Below, piece by piece: positions 12,143 to 21,717 of a stretch of DNA of 64,000 nt. Below the pieces are notes generated by a model that saw only the letters and a program-made list of their open reading frames with translations, had not been told where the DNA came from and did no database searches. Source of the stretch: Pseudomonadota bacterium (GTDB lineage: Bacteria; Pseudomonadota; Gammaproteobacteria; Xanthomonadales; Xanthomonadaceae); the NCBI GenBank assembly GCA_963205495.1, contig CAUJIN010000045.1:57415-121414 (forward strand), read 5' to 3'. The number at the start of each line of letters is the position of its first letter. Within the stretch, counting starts at the first letter, position 1. Both the position numbers and the translations under genes were made by a program.

Positions 12143-12574
12143 ATGGCAACGAGCAAACCTGCAGCGAAGAAGGCGGCTGCCAAGAAGGCCCCGGCCAAGA
12201 AGGCCGCTCCGGCCAAGAAGGCCGCGGTGAAGAAGGCCGCTCCGGCCAAGAAGGCCGCAGTAAAGAAGGCTCCGGCCAAGAAGGCGGCGGTGAAGAAGGC
12301 TCCGGCCAAGAAGGCCGCGGTGAAGAAGGCTCCGGCCAAGAAAGCGGCGGTGAAGAAGGCTCCGGCCAAGAAAGCGGCGGTGAAGAAGGCTCCGGCCAAG
12401 AAGGCCGCTGCAAAGAAGGCTCCGGCCAAGAAGGCCGCTCCTGCCAAGAAGCCTGCAGCGAAGCCGGCGCCCGCCAAGAAGGCGGCTCCTGCCAAGAAGC
12501 CCGCAGCGAAGAAGGCTCCTGCCAAAAAGCCGTCGGGAACCCTGCCTCCGGCGCCGGTTGCGCCCGCGCTCTGA
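12143..12574 (+). CDS. Histone H1-like Lys/Ala/Pro-rich protein (AlgP-type)
   Basis: A 143-residue, extremely basic, low-complexity protein built of [14 protein letters not shown] units, resembling the C-terminal tail of histone H1 and the AlgP family of Pseudomonas. Such proteins bind and compact DNA; in Pseudomonas AlgP affects alginate genes. There is no globular domain, so the whole chain is tail-like. A GAGGAG ribosome site lies 9 nt before the ATG. The repeats are in perfect 30-bp register (see repeat), so copy number may vary. It lies at the border of the polysaccharide region. Confidence 0.85.
   Translation: MATSKPAAKKAAAKKAPAKKAAPAKKAAVKKAAPAKKAAVKKAPAKKAAVKKAPAKKAAVKKAPAKKAAVKKAPAKKAAVKKAPAKKAAAKKAPAKKAAPAKKPAAKPAPAKKAAPAKKPAAKKAPAKKPSGTLPPAPVAPAL
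12241..12420 (+). repeat. Six tandem 30-bp units in the histone-like gene
   Basis: Units starting at 12241, 12271, 12301, 12331, 12361 and 12391 share the form TCCGGCCAAGAAGG... and end AAGAAGGC, encoding [10 protein letters not shown] or a close variant. They differ at only a few positions per unit and mainly at synonymous sites, which fits slippage or recombination expanding the array. Confidence 0.9.
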
Positions 12575-12924
12575 TGGGTTGAACCCACGTCCTCCCAGGC
12601 CACGGATGGCCTGGTGAGGCGTCGCGGACCTGGCCCCCGAGTCGTGCAGCCCTGCCGCGTGGATGTGCTTCATGGCAAGCCGGCAGTCGCTGGTGAAGTG
12701 ACTGACAGCGCGCTCCTTCAGGTGCCGGATCGCATCGACCGACTGGGGATTGCTGTGGTGCTGCAGCTCCGCGTGTTGTTCCGTGGCGGATTACGTTCGC
12801 CTTGACGGAAGCGGTGCAGACACGGGCTTGTCGACGCAAATCCTTTTCCCTTCGGGCAACGGCCAAGGATGGATTCCGAGAGGGAATGTCGTGCAGCTTT
12901 GAAGTTCGGTTCCCGAGGCTGTGG
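12575..12924. other. 350-bp intergenic stretch, no gene recognised
   Basis: A perfect 8-bp stem (CCAGGCCA at 12595-12602 with TGGCCTGG at 12607-12614) follows the histone-like gene without a T-run. Short frames exist on both strands (plus 12614-12805; minus strand near 12610-12770) but none has a ribosome site or recognisable sequence. Confidence 0.5.
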
Positions 12925-14628
12925 TCACGCTGTTCCTGCGGGCAGCAGGCGGCCTGATTCCATCCTGAGCACCCGATCGGCCAGCGTCAGGCTGGCAGGG
13001 CGGTGGGTGATCAGAATCACGGTGCGTTGTGCCCCGTGCGCGTGAAATTCCTGCACGAAGGCGCGCTCGGCGGCGGGGTCGAACATCGCCGTGGCTTCGT
13101 CGAGGATGAGGACTGCCGGGGCCTTGAGCAGGGCGCGCGCGAGAGAGAGGCGCTGCTGCTGTCCGCCGGACAGCTTGACGCCGCGATCCCCGATTCGCGT
13201 GGCATAACCTTCCGGCAGGGATTGGATGAATTCGTGCGCCTGCGCCAGGCGCGCTGCGGCTTCGATTTCCGGTTGGCTGGCGCCCGGGCGTCCCCAGACG
13301 ATGTTCTCCCCGACGCTTGCGTCGAACAGAAGCACCGTTTGCGAGACCAGTCCGATGTGGCGCCGCAGGTTGCCGAGCTGATACTCGCGCAGGTCGCGCC
13401 CGTCCAGGAGGATGCGTCCCTCCTCGGGGTCGGAAAACCGCATCAGGAGGTGGATCAGCGTGCTCTTTCCCGATCCGTTTTCACCCGTGATTGCAACCGT
13501 CTCGCCGGCCGCCAGGGCCAAATCCAGGCGGTCGAGCACGCGCTCGCGTCCAGGATGGCGAAAACCTACCTGCTCGTAAGTGATCTCCCCGCGCACCTGT
13601 TCGGCGCTCCAGAGGCCACCATCCGGTTCCGGCGCCTGAGCAAACAGTTCCTGCAGTCTTCGGACGCTCCCCAGCGCCACATGCACCTGTCCGAAGGTGC
13701 TTGCCAATGCGCTGATCGGTTGGGTCAGCAGCAGTCCGTACAGCAGCAGGCTTACCAGCGCTTCCGCGGTAAGGGTTCCGGAGGCAACGGCGCGTCCGGC
13801 CAGCGACAGCAGGATCAGGATGGCTGCGGCCGAGACGAACCGCACCATCGGAGCGATCAGGCCGCTGTGCCGTGCCAGGGTGATCTGGACTTCGCGCAAG
13901 CTGGCACTTTCCGCGCGAAACCGGGAGGATTCGATGGGTTCGCCCGTGAAGGCCTTGATCACCGGAAGCATGGTCAGGCTCTGACCCGCGATCGCGCTTT
14001 TGGCGGCAAAGCCCTGCATCATTTTCTGCCCCAGGGGCCGCAGCCGTCGACCGGCCAGCTTCATCGCCAGATACATGCCCGGCACCAGTGCGGCCGCCGC
14101 CACCGCGAACCAGGGAGCAATCCGGAACATCATCAGCAAGGCGCCAGCGCAGATCATCAGCTGCGGCAGCAGCGGCGACAGGGTGCCCACGAGAAAATAC
14201 CCCAGCCGATTGGCATCCTGGGTCAGGAGCGAGAGCACTTCGCCGTGCGGACGGTCATGGTGCCAAGCCAGCGGCAAGGACTGCAGATGGTCGAAAGCGC
14301 GCACGCCGACATCGGTCGAAAGGTCGGTCTCGGTTTCCTGCAGGCGTACTCCAGTGAACCAGGACAGCAGGCTTTGCATCCCGATCAGCACCAGCCATGA
14401 CCACATGAGACTCTGGACTGGCGTCCCCGCCAGCACCGCGGCGGCAAACTTTCCCGCCAGCCAGGGATGTGCCAGGGCGATCAGGCTCTGGGAAAGGAGC
14501 AGGATCATGGTCAGTGCAAGTGCCGAGCGATGCGGGCGCAGCAAGCGCGCCATGAACGACAGCTCGCTCTGGCGCTGGGACGGATTGTCGATCGGGCGGT
14601 TTGCGGCGCTGTGGTCGGAAGTGCTCAT
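12925..14628 (-). CDS. ABC exporter (fused permease and ATPase, MsbA-like)
   Basis: A 567-residue half-transporter with an N-terminal six-helix exporter domain (about residues 25-320) and a C-terminal ATPase. Walker A (GENGSGKST), signature (LSGGQQQR) and Walker B (VLILDEATAMFD) are present; the D-loop TAMFD departs from the usual TSALD. It would work as a homodimer exporting a lipid, peptide or drug. The start at 14628 overlaps the VanZ gene end by 4 bp (ATGA), so the two are translationally coupled. Base composition is lower in GC than the core genes. The substrate cannot be read from sequence. Confidence 0.88.
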   Translation of the reverse strand: MSTSDHSAANRPIDNPSQRQSELSFMARLLRPHRSALALTMILLLSQSLIALAHPWLAGKFAAAVLAGTPVQSLMWSWLVLIGMQSLLSWFTGVRLQETETDLSTDVGVRAFDHLQSLPLAWHHDRPHGEVLSLLTQDANRLGYFLVGTLSPLLPQLMICAGALLMMFRIAPWFAVAAAALVPGMYLAMKLAGRRLRPLGQKMMQGFAAKSAIAGQSLTMLPVIKAFTGEPIESSRFRAESASLREVQITLARHSGLIAPMVRFVSAAAILILLSLAGRAVASGTLTAEALVSLLLYGLLLTQPISALASTFGQVHVALGSVRRLQELFAQAPEPDGGLWSAEQVRGEITYEQVGFRHPGRERVLDRLDLALAAGETVAITGENGSGKSTLIHLLMRFSDPEEGRILLDGRDLREYQLGNLRRHIGLVSQTVLLFDASVGENIVWGRPGASQPEIEAAARLAQAHEFIQSLPEGYATRIGDRGVKLSGGQQQRLSLARALLKAPAVLILDEATAMFDPAAERAFVQEFHAHGAQRTVILITHRPASLTLADRVLRMESGRLLPAGTA

Positions 14629-15110
14629 GAAGCGCCTTCCCGAGATCTGGTCGAGTGTTCCCCTGCCCGTATCCCGCGCGCCGGTTTCCCGTGCATCACC
14701 CGCAGGAGAAGCGCCCCCATCGCGATTCCGATTGCCACTCCCAGAAGGTCGTTGAACACGTCGGCCATCCGCGCATTTCGGCCCGGCACCAGCTGCTGCA
14801 GGATTTCTCCCAGCACGCTCAAGCAGATGAGGAAAAAAATGCCGCGCCAGCGCCAGGTGCGTGTGGCCAGGATCCACCACGCCAGCACGATCCATGCGTA
14901 CCAGAGGACGTGCAGGGGATTGAGCATCGGAAAGCTGGCGTTGAGTCCATCCCAGAACTGCGTCAGAAGCGGCAGCCTGGTTCGCAGCCATCCGATGGCC
15001 GATGCGGGCAGCAGCATGCCGATAAAGAAGATCAGGGTGCTGCCTGCCGGAAGCGCCATCGCGGCCAGAAATGGAAGTTTGCCCGGCAATGGCTGGCGTG
15101 GTTCGATCAT
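14625..15110 (-). CDS. VanZ family membrane protein
   Basis: A 161-residue protein with about four transmembrane helices. The VanZ-type signature is present near the C-terminus: EILQQLVPGRNARMADVFND followed by LLG and a Gly-rich helix. The start at 15110 has a GGAG ribosome site 6 nt upstream; a longer version from 15170 lacks one. VanZ proteins commonly accompany exopolysaccharide loci; the molecular role is unknown. It is the first gene of a pair with the ABC exporter and is divergent from the nucleotidyltransferase gene. Confidence 0.82.
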   Translation of the reverse strand: MIEPRQPLPGKLPFLAAMALPAGSTLIFFIGMLLPASAIGWLRTRLPLLTQFWDGLNASFPMLNPLHVLWYAWIVLAWWILATRTWRWRGIFFLICLSVLGEILQQLVPGRNARMADVFNDLLGVAIGIAMGALLLRVMHGKPARGIRAGEHSTRSREGAS

Positions 15111-15194
15111 GCGCGCTCCGGATTGCATCAACGTGGTTCGCATCGGGGAAACCGCAAGGAGGAATCGCATGATACCGATGCTTGAAGGCTGCTC

Positions 15195-15200
15195 TATGAT
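15195..15200 (+). promoter_or_regulatory. -10 box giving a leaderless start for the nucleotidyltransferase
   Basis: TATGAT at 15195-15200 (5 of 6 consensus) lies exactly 6 nt before the ATG at 15207. A transcript starting 7 nt after the hexamer would begin at the A of the start codon. No ribosome site and no convincing -35 are visible. Confidence 0.5.
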
Positions 15201-15206
15201 CGGAAC

Positions 15207-16430
15207 ATGGATGCAGTCGAATCCACGCGCAGTGCAGCCTTGTTGGCCCGCCTTCTGAGTGAAACAGGGGCGGAGTTGCCGCACGGCATGGCGCCGGAGG
15301 ATTTTCATTGCCTGATCGAACAGGCCCGAAGAGAGGGCGTCGAGGGACTGCTGCATGGGCGCCTGTCGATGCCTTCACTGCGGACAACGCCGTCGGTTGA
15401 AATGCTCGACGCGCTGGCGCGGGCGGCGCAGCCCGGAATCGCTCGCAGCCTTTACCTCGAAAGCCACTGCCGGAAGATTCTGCTGCGGCTGTCCGAAGCA
15501 GGGCTTCCGGTGCTCCTGCTGAAAGGTTCGGCCCTTGCCTACTGGGCCTATTCCGCGCCTTGGCAGCGAAACTGCGGCGACATCGACCTGCTGCTGCCGT
15601 CACGAGCCGAAGTGGATCGTGCCGTGAAGATCCTGTCCCGCTTCGGCTACAGGCCGGCGGTGGATGCGTTACCCGGAGATCTGGTCAGTTTCGAACTGCC
15701 TCTCGAGTATGCGGTGGAAGGATTGCCCCGCCTCGAAGTGGATCTGCACTGGCGCCTGTCCAGTACTCCGATGTTCGCCTTCCGTCTGGACTGGCGGGAG
15801 TTGGAAGCCGGTGCCATCAAGCTTCCTTCGCTTGCGGATGGTGCGCGCGGACTGGGGCCGGTGCACGCTTGGCTGCACGCCAGCATGCACCGCCTGCAAA
15901 ATCGTGCCAATGGCGTTCCGGACAATCTCAAGTGGCTTTACGACCTGGATCTTCTGGCCCGCGGATTCAGTTCGTCAGACTGGAATGCGCTGGTCGATCT
16001 GGCATGTGCGCGTGGTCTGGCCGGCGCCTGCCTTGACGGTGCCGCAGCGGCGGCGGCTCGGCTGGGCGAGACGATGCCCGATGAAATCCGGAGGCGACTT
16101 GCGCAGGCAGCCGCAAATGAACGCATGGATGTCACCCGCCTGCGTTCCTGGTGGTATGTGCAGCAAATGAGTTTGGCGGCATTGCCGTCATGGAGAACGA
16201 AGCTGCGATGGCTGCGGCAGCGATTGATTCCTGATCGTGACCACCTGCGCGCGCGCTACGGCCAGGATGTCGGGATTGGGCGCGCCCTGTTCACTCGCCT
16301 GATGGCGGCGATGGAGCCGGCCTCCAGCTGGCGGATGGTCTGGCGCGACAGGCCTCAGCGCTTCGCCAGCGCCGCCTGGGTGAACCCCATCTGGGTGCGG
16401 CGCAGGTGCACGGCCTGGCCGATTTCCTGA
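15207..16430 (+). CDS. Nucleotidyltransferase family protein (PF14907 type), altered C-terminus
   Basis: 407 residues resembling the uncharacterised NTP_transf_5 family. The nucleotidyltransferase-like segment LPVLLLKGSALAYWAY...NCGDIDLLLP (about residues 92-131) has the G-S and DxD metal-binding pattern. Members are found in polysaccharide and peptide-export loci. The last ~40 codons run antisense through an XRE-type HTH remnant (16301-16441), so the natural C-terminus was probably replaced; the end SSWRMVWRDRPQRFASAAWV is not protein-like. The start at 15207 is supported by a -10 box exactly 6 nt upstream. Divergent from VanZ. Confidence 0.75.
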   Translation: MDAVESTRSAALLARLLSETGAELPHGMAPEDFHCLIEQARREGVEGLLHGRLSMPSLRTTPSVEMLDALARAAQPGIARSLYLESHCRKILLRLSEAGLPVLLLKGSALAYWAYSAPWQRNCGDIDLLLPSRAEVDRAVKILSRFGYRPAVDALPGDLVSFELPLEYAVEGLPRLEVDLHWRLSSTPMFAFRLDWRELEAGAIKLPSLADGARGLGPVHAWLHASMHRLQNRANGVPDNLKWLYDLDLLARGFSSSDWNALVDLACARGLAGACLDGAAAAAARLGETMPDEIRRRLAQAAANERMDVTRLRSWWYVQQMSLAALPSWRTKLRWLRQRLIPDRDHLRARYGQDVGIGRALFTRLMAAMEPASSWRMVWRDRPQRFASAAWVNPIWVRRRCTAWPIS

Positions 16431-16441
16431 AGTGCGTTCAT
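16301..16441 (-). pseudogene. XRE-family HTH (antitoxin-type) gene remnant with internal TGA
   Basis: The minus strand from ATG 16441 reads MNALQEIGQAVHLRRTQMGF then TQAALAKR, a TGA (16355-16357), and, in the same frame, GLSRQTIRQLEAGSI. Together this is a typical Cro/C1-type helix-turn-helix of the HipB/antitoxin kind, with the expected Ala codon between KR and GL replaced by TGA. Similarity stops near 16301, so the gene is both interrupted and 3'-truncated. The promoter and operator upstream look intact. It overlaps, antisense, the 3' end of the nucleotidyltransferase gene. Confidence 0.75.
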
Positions 16442-16447
16442 GCGGAA

Positions 16448-16489
16448 AGGCTATGCAACGGCACTTGTGATGTCAAATATATTTGACAT
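16448..16489 (-). promoter_or_regulatory. Promoter with 20-bp perfect palindromic operator for the XRE remnant
   Basis: ATGTCAAATATATTTGACAT (16470-16489) is a perfect palindrome. On the minus strand it supplies a consensus -35 (TTGACA, 16471-16476); TAGCCT (16448-16453) follows after a 17-bp spacer. The ATG of the remnant lies exactly 6 nt beyond the -10, which predicts a leaderless transcript. This is the layout of an autorepressed antitoxin promoter. Confidence 0.75.
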
Positions 16490-16510
16490 GAAGGCCTCAC
16501 GCCTATCAGA

Positions 16511-17518
16511 TTACCCGTAGTAAGCCCGATACCAATCCACAAACCGCGCCACTCCCTCTTCCACCGAAACCCTGGGCCGGTAGCCGGTGACGTTGATCAG
16601 TTCGGAGACATCGGCTTCGGTGTCGGGCACATCGCCGGGCTGCATCGGCAGCAGCTCCATGTTCGCCTTCTTGCCGAGGCACTGCTCCAGCACTTCGATG
16701 TAGCGCAGCAACTCGACGGTTTCTTCGTTGCCGATGTTGAAGAGGCGGTACGGGGCAACGCCGCTGGTGGCGGGGTCCGGCTGGTTGCTGTCCCAATCCG
16801 GATTCTTTGCTGGTGGGCGGTCCAGCGCGCGCACGATGCCTTCGACGATATCGTCCACAAAGGTGAAGCTGCGCTTGTGGTGGCCGTGGTTGAACACCTT
16901 GATCGGCTCGCCGGCGAGGATGGCCTTGGTGAACAGGAACAGGGCCATGTCCGGCCGCCCCCAGGGGCCGTACACGGTGAAGAAGCGCAGCCCGGTGCAG
17001 GGGATGCCGTAGAGGTGGGCGTAGCTGTGCGCCATCGCCTCGTTGGCTTTCTTGCTAGCGGCGTACAGGGTCAGCGGGTGGTCGGTGGGCTGGTGCTCGG
17101 AGAACGGCATCGCGGTGTCGGCGCCGTAGATCGAGCTGGTGGAGGCGAACACCAGGTGTTCCACGCCGTGGTGGCGGCAGCCTTCGAGGATGTGCAGGAA
17201 GCCGGTGACGTTGCTGCTGACGTACACGTGCGGGTTCTGCGCGGCGTAGCGCACGCCGGCCTGAGCGGCGAGGTTGATGGCGCGCTGCGGCCGGTGCTGG
17301 GCGAAAGCGGCTTCGATGGCCTGCCGGTCGGCCAGGTCGGCATGGATGTGGGTGTAGCGCGGGTGGTCGGCAAAGCGCGCGAGGCGGGCTTTCTTCAGTT
17401 CGACGTCGTAGTAGTCGTTGAGGTTGTCGATGCCGATGACCTCATCGCCGCGTTCCAGCAATTTGAGCGCGACGTGGGAGCCGATGAAGCCGGCGGTGCC
17501 GGTGAGGAGAACTTTCAT
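16511..17518 (-). CDS. UDP-glucuronate 4-epimerase type NAD-dependent epimerase
   Basis: 335 residues of the short-chain dehydrogenase epimerase family. The NAD-binding GTAGFIGSH, the catalytic STSSIYG and YAASKKANE (YxxxK) motifs are present. The signature segments [15 protein letters not shown] and [14 protein letters not shown] are typical of UDP-glucuronate epimerases (LspL/Uge type), which supply UDP-galacturonate for capsule, LPS or EPS. The start at 17518 gives [15 protein letters not shown]. It lies downstream of the RfaH-like/dehydrogenase/WecA group on the same strand but is separated by ~580 bp of debris, so co-transcription is uncertain. Confidence 0.9.
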   Translation of the reverse strand: MKVLLTGTAGFIGSHVALKLLERGDEVIGIDNLNDYYDVELKKARLARFADHPRYTHIHADLADRQAIEAAFAQHRPQRAINLAAQAGVRYAAQNPHVYVSSNVTGFLHILEGCRHHGVEHLVFASTSSIYGADTAMPFSEHQPTDHPLTLYAASKKANEAMAHSYAHLYGIPCTGLRFFTVYGPWGRPDMALFLFTKAILAGEPIKVFNHGHHKRSFTFVDDIVEGIVRALDRPPAKNPDWDSNQPDPATSGVAPYRLFNIGNEETVELLRYIEVLEQCLGKKANMELLPMQPGDVPDTEADVSELINVTGYRPRVSVEEGVARFVDWYRAYYG

Positions 17519-17680
17519 GGGGCTTGGGTTTCTTTTTGTTCGTGGAAGTAGCCTGTATGCGCGGCGTCGCTGAGACGGGCGTCAGGACTGAACGGGTGGA
17601 TTCTTCGTCATTCCGGATTCTCAAGCCCGGCTCGTTGCGCTGCTTTGGTCTTTCACTCGGCAGCCAACGCAGGCCCGGGA

Positions 17681-17904
17681 TCAGGACGCCTTCTCCACTG
17701 CGAACACGTCAACGCCGGCGGTGTGCGCCGCATCGGCCAATGCGCGTCTTGCGTGGCGATGGGCAATTGTCGGCGCAAGGCCGGTTCGAGACAGGTGGCG
17801 TCGTGGCTGGTCACGTCGTAGCGCAGCGCCAAGGCCAGCACTTGGGCTGCATCGTGCGATTCACCATCGAATTCCAGCGGCTGCCGATCCAGCTGTTCAT
17901 TGGC
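17681..17904 (-). pseudogene. vapC: VapC-type PIN toxin remnant with frameshift
   Basis: On the minus strand one frame encodes LEFDGESHDAAQVLALALRY, then DVTSHDATCLEPALRRQLPI ATQDA, the C-terminal half of a VapC PIN domain (the conserved S-x-D-A and LPIAT-D positions are recognisable). After ATQDA the frame is lost, but a neighbouring frame resumes LADAAHTAGVDVFAVEKAS and a stop at 17681-17683. The N-terminal half and the antitoxin are absent. So it is truncated and frameshifted. Around it, 17519-17680 and 17965-18099 hold no recognisable feature. Confidence 0.7.
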
Positions 17905-17909
17905 TGTTC

Positions 17910-17964
17910 GAGCGCAGCAAGCTGCGCTCTATGGGAAACCATTCGGGCGCGGCAAGCTGCGCTC
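17910..17964. repeat. Two adjacent REP-like palindromes
   Basis: GAGCGCAGC-AA-GCTGCGCTC (17910-17929) is a perfect 9-bp-arm palindrome. A second, imperfect copy, GGGCGCGGCAAGCTGCGCTC, lies at 17945-17964 in the same orientation. They abut the broken end of the vapC remnant and may mark a recombination point. Confidence 0.55.
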
Positions 17965-18099
17965 TGCGGAGTCAGGTCTTGCGGTTCGCGGTTGTCCGCG
18001 CGGTCTGGGCTGCGGGCACGCTACCGCCCTTCGGTTCAACGGGGCGTTCCGGTGGCCCGTGCATGGGTTGTGGCTGTCGCCGGATTGGCCCTGGGAGGT

Positions 18100-18663
18100 T
18101 TATCCGGCGAGGGGTTGCAGCGCGGCCGCGGGCACCTGCACGCGGCGTTCGCTGCCCAGCAGGGTCAGCAGCACCAGGGCGCGCTGTTCCCCGCTGGGCT
18201 GGGTGTAGATGGCCGAAAGCCCGTGGAAGGGGCCTTCGATGATGCGTACCGCATCCCCGGGCCGGAACGTGATCGGCGCAGGTTCGATCACGCCATCGGG
18301 GCCGCCATCCAGACACAGGCGTTCGATGATCTGGTCGGGAACCCGGGCCGGCTGGTTGGCAAACCGCACCAGCCCGATCACGCCGCAGGTGGAGCGGATC
18401 GGTGCCAGACTTTGCCGTGACGGATCGGCGTGCACGAAGAGGTAGCGCGGAAACAGCGGTTCGATCACCGAGCTCAACCGGTGCGTGCGCGATGCCCGTG
18501 CGGGGCGCCGGATGCGCGGCAGCAGACACTCGAACTGCTGGCGCTCCAGGTGTTCCAGTGCACGGATCTCGGAGCGCGGCTTGGTCTGCACGCAGTACCA
18601 GTGGCCGGGCGAGGGGGCGGTGGCAGCTTCGGGATCGACTGCGCCGGGGAGGGAGGAAGGCAT
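18100..18663 (-). CDS. RfaH/NusG-like transcription antiterminator
   Basis: 187 residues of the NusG paralogue family. An N-terminal NGN domain (HWYCVQTKPRSEIRALEHLE, about residues 21-125) is followed by a KOW-containing C-terminal part (FRPGDAVRIIEGPFHGLSAI). RfaH-type proteins travel with RNA polymerase and allow long polysaccharide operons to be transcribed. The gene follows the dehydrogenase by 3 bp on the same strand, so it lies at the end of the wecA-dehydrogenase group rather than at its head. This position is unusual for a self-acting regulator. Whether it acts on this operon or on distant LPS/EPS genes is unknown. Confidence 0.85.
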   Translation of the reverse strand: MPSSLPGAVDPEAATAPSPGHWYCVQTKPRSEIRALEHLERQQFECLLPRIRRPARASRTHRLSSVIEPLFPRYLFVHADPSRQSLAPIRSTCGVIGLVRFANQPARVPDQIIERLCLDGGPDGVIEPAPITFRPGDAVRIIEGPFHGLSAIYTQPSGEQRALVLLTLLGSERRVQVPAAALQPLAG

Positions 18664-18666
18664 CGC

Positions 18667-20097
<1,431 letters not shown>

Positions 20098-20249
20098 GCG
20101 CAGGCCCTTGCAGGATCGATGGGGAATACATGAGAGGACGGGCGCGTTTTCCGCGCAAGCCCCCGGATGGGGAGGGCGGAAACGGCGTTCGGGTTGCGCC
20201 GGATTCCGCAGCACGCGGAGGGATCGGAAAAGGGAAGGCGATCTTCACG

Positions 20250-21371
20250 TCAGGCGCCCGTTTCCTTGGAGTTCGCCAGTTCCACGTCGGGCGACGACAT
20301 CGCGCGTCGCGGCCGCAGGCGGCGGAAGAAGGCAATCGCGCGCTCATGCCGGGACGTGAGCCAGTAGTAGCCCAGGCAGAGCAGCACGAAGGCCAGGACC
20401 AGCAGTATCTGCGGCACGTGCAGGCGCAGCGCGATCGCGGCGCACAGGCCGGTGGCGAAGCTGAATCCGGCAAGGACGATCGAGATGCCGAGTGGTCCAT
20501 GGCCGGCGCTGCCCATCAAGTGGTGGATATGGCCGCGATCCGCGGCGAAAGGCGACCGGCCGGAGCGCAGGCGGCGCACCATCAGCACCAGGCAGTCCAT
20601 GATGGGGAGGGGAATCAGCCAGAGCGCGAGGATCGGCCCGACCGGGTGCGCGGGGTTTTGCGTGAGGCGGAAGGTGAAACAGGCGATGACGAGGCCGAGC
20701 AAGGCGCTGCCGGCGTTTCCCATGAAGATCCGAGCCTGCGTACGGCCGGGAAAGCGCAGATTGAACACCAGAAAACCCGCCACCGCGCCGGCGACGACGG
20801 CGGCGCGCTGAAACACGGTGACATTGCCGGAATAGACCGCCGCCGCGCACAGCATGACCAGCGCCGCAAGCACCTGGGTGCCCGCCAGTCCGTCTTCTCC
20901 GTCGATCATGTTGATGGCGTTGAGGATGCCCACCGTGGCGAATACGGTGAATGGCACCGACAGCGTGCCCAGCGCGAAGGATCCGGTTCAGAAGAGGTTG
21001 CCCACTTGCTCGATGCGGATGCCACCGACGTGGATCAGGAGCAGGGCGGCGACCACCTGCACGACGATCCGGGCGCGCCAGGAAATATCGCGGCGGTCGT
21101 CGATCACCCCGGTGATGACGAGGAGGATTGCGGCCAGCCCGAAACCCAGGGTTGCGCGGCCGGGCGGGTCGAATGCGATCAGCGTGGCCGCCAAAGCCGC
21201 AAAAAGCATGGCCAGGCCGCCGATCACCGGGGTGGGGTGCAGGTGGGCTTTTCGCCCCGTCGGGTAATCGAGCAGTCCGAGGCGGGCCGCGTGCGGAATC
21301 AGTGCGTGCACCGCCAGCCAGGTCAAAGCAAAAGCCAGCGCGACTCCGCCAGCAGTTTGGCGAATATCCAA
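20250..21371 (-). pseudogene. wecA: WecA-type undecaprenyl-phosphate sugar-1-P transferase, interrupted by TGA
   Basis: An integral membrane transferase that starts polysaccharide assembly on undecaprenyl phosphate. From a TTG at 21371 (GGGGGA ribosome site 6 nt upstream) the frame encodes 127 residues to a TGA at 20988-20990 and then continues in the same frame to 20250. The two halves join as VGNLF*TGSFALGTLSVPFT, where family members have VGNLFGTGSFALG: one change, GGA to TGA. Family motifs lie on both sides: VIDDRRDI before, NAINMIDGEDGLAG and the His motif GHIHHLMG after. Translation would give a truncated, inactive protein unless the stop is read through or is a sequence error. Full length would be 373 residues. 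Confidence 0.85.
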
Positions 21372-21659
21372 GGTTTCCCCCTTAGTTTCCGGTCTGGTCC
21401 TGTCATTTGACGCGGCCAGCGGGGCAGTCTGCTGACGCGGCGTTTCCTGATTATCGCGATGAATGCCGCGCATCGCGCCAGATTCGGAAGCAACCAATTT
21501 GCCGGAATGCTACACCAGCCATTCGTGCCTTGGGAATATCCCGAGCGCACTCGAAGAGCGCCGCGTGCCATCTGGTGTCCGCGATCGGTGAATCTCGTTT
21601 TTTCGGGGGGCGAGAAAAGTGGCTGGTCAAGTCCTTCGCAAGTTGGGTTGGCGTGCCGC

Positions 21660-21703
21660 AAAAAAAACGACCCGGCGACCGCCCGATGGGGTGGTGCCGG
21701 GCC
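21660..21703 (-). terminator. Rho-independent terminator of the secreted hydrolase gene
   Basis: On the minus strand a long stem (GGCCCGGCACC...GGGCGGTCGCCGGGTC, two stacked helices) is followed by eight T residues (A-run 21660-21667 on the plus strand). It starts 15 bp after the hydrolase stop. The remainder of the gap (21372-21659), upstream of wecA, shows nothing clear beyond a CTCG...CGAG inverted repeat near 21595-21615. Confidence 0.85.
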
Positions 21704-21717
21704 GTGGTGGTGCCGGA

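Noticed and set aside
11579..12673. Minus-strand Arg/Leu/Gly-rich frame across the histone-like gene
   Set aside because: It mirrors the 30-bp repeats. The short stretch near 12610-12770 reads more protein-like, but a stop lies just upstream and no start or family is visible.
20988..20990. Selenocysteine at the wecA TGA
   Set aside because: Family members have Gly here, no SECIS-like hairpin was apparent just downstream, and no selenoprotein of this family is known to me.
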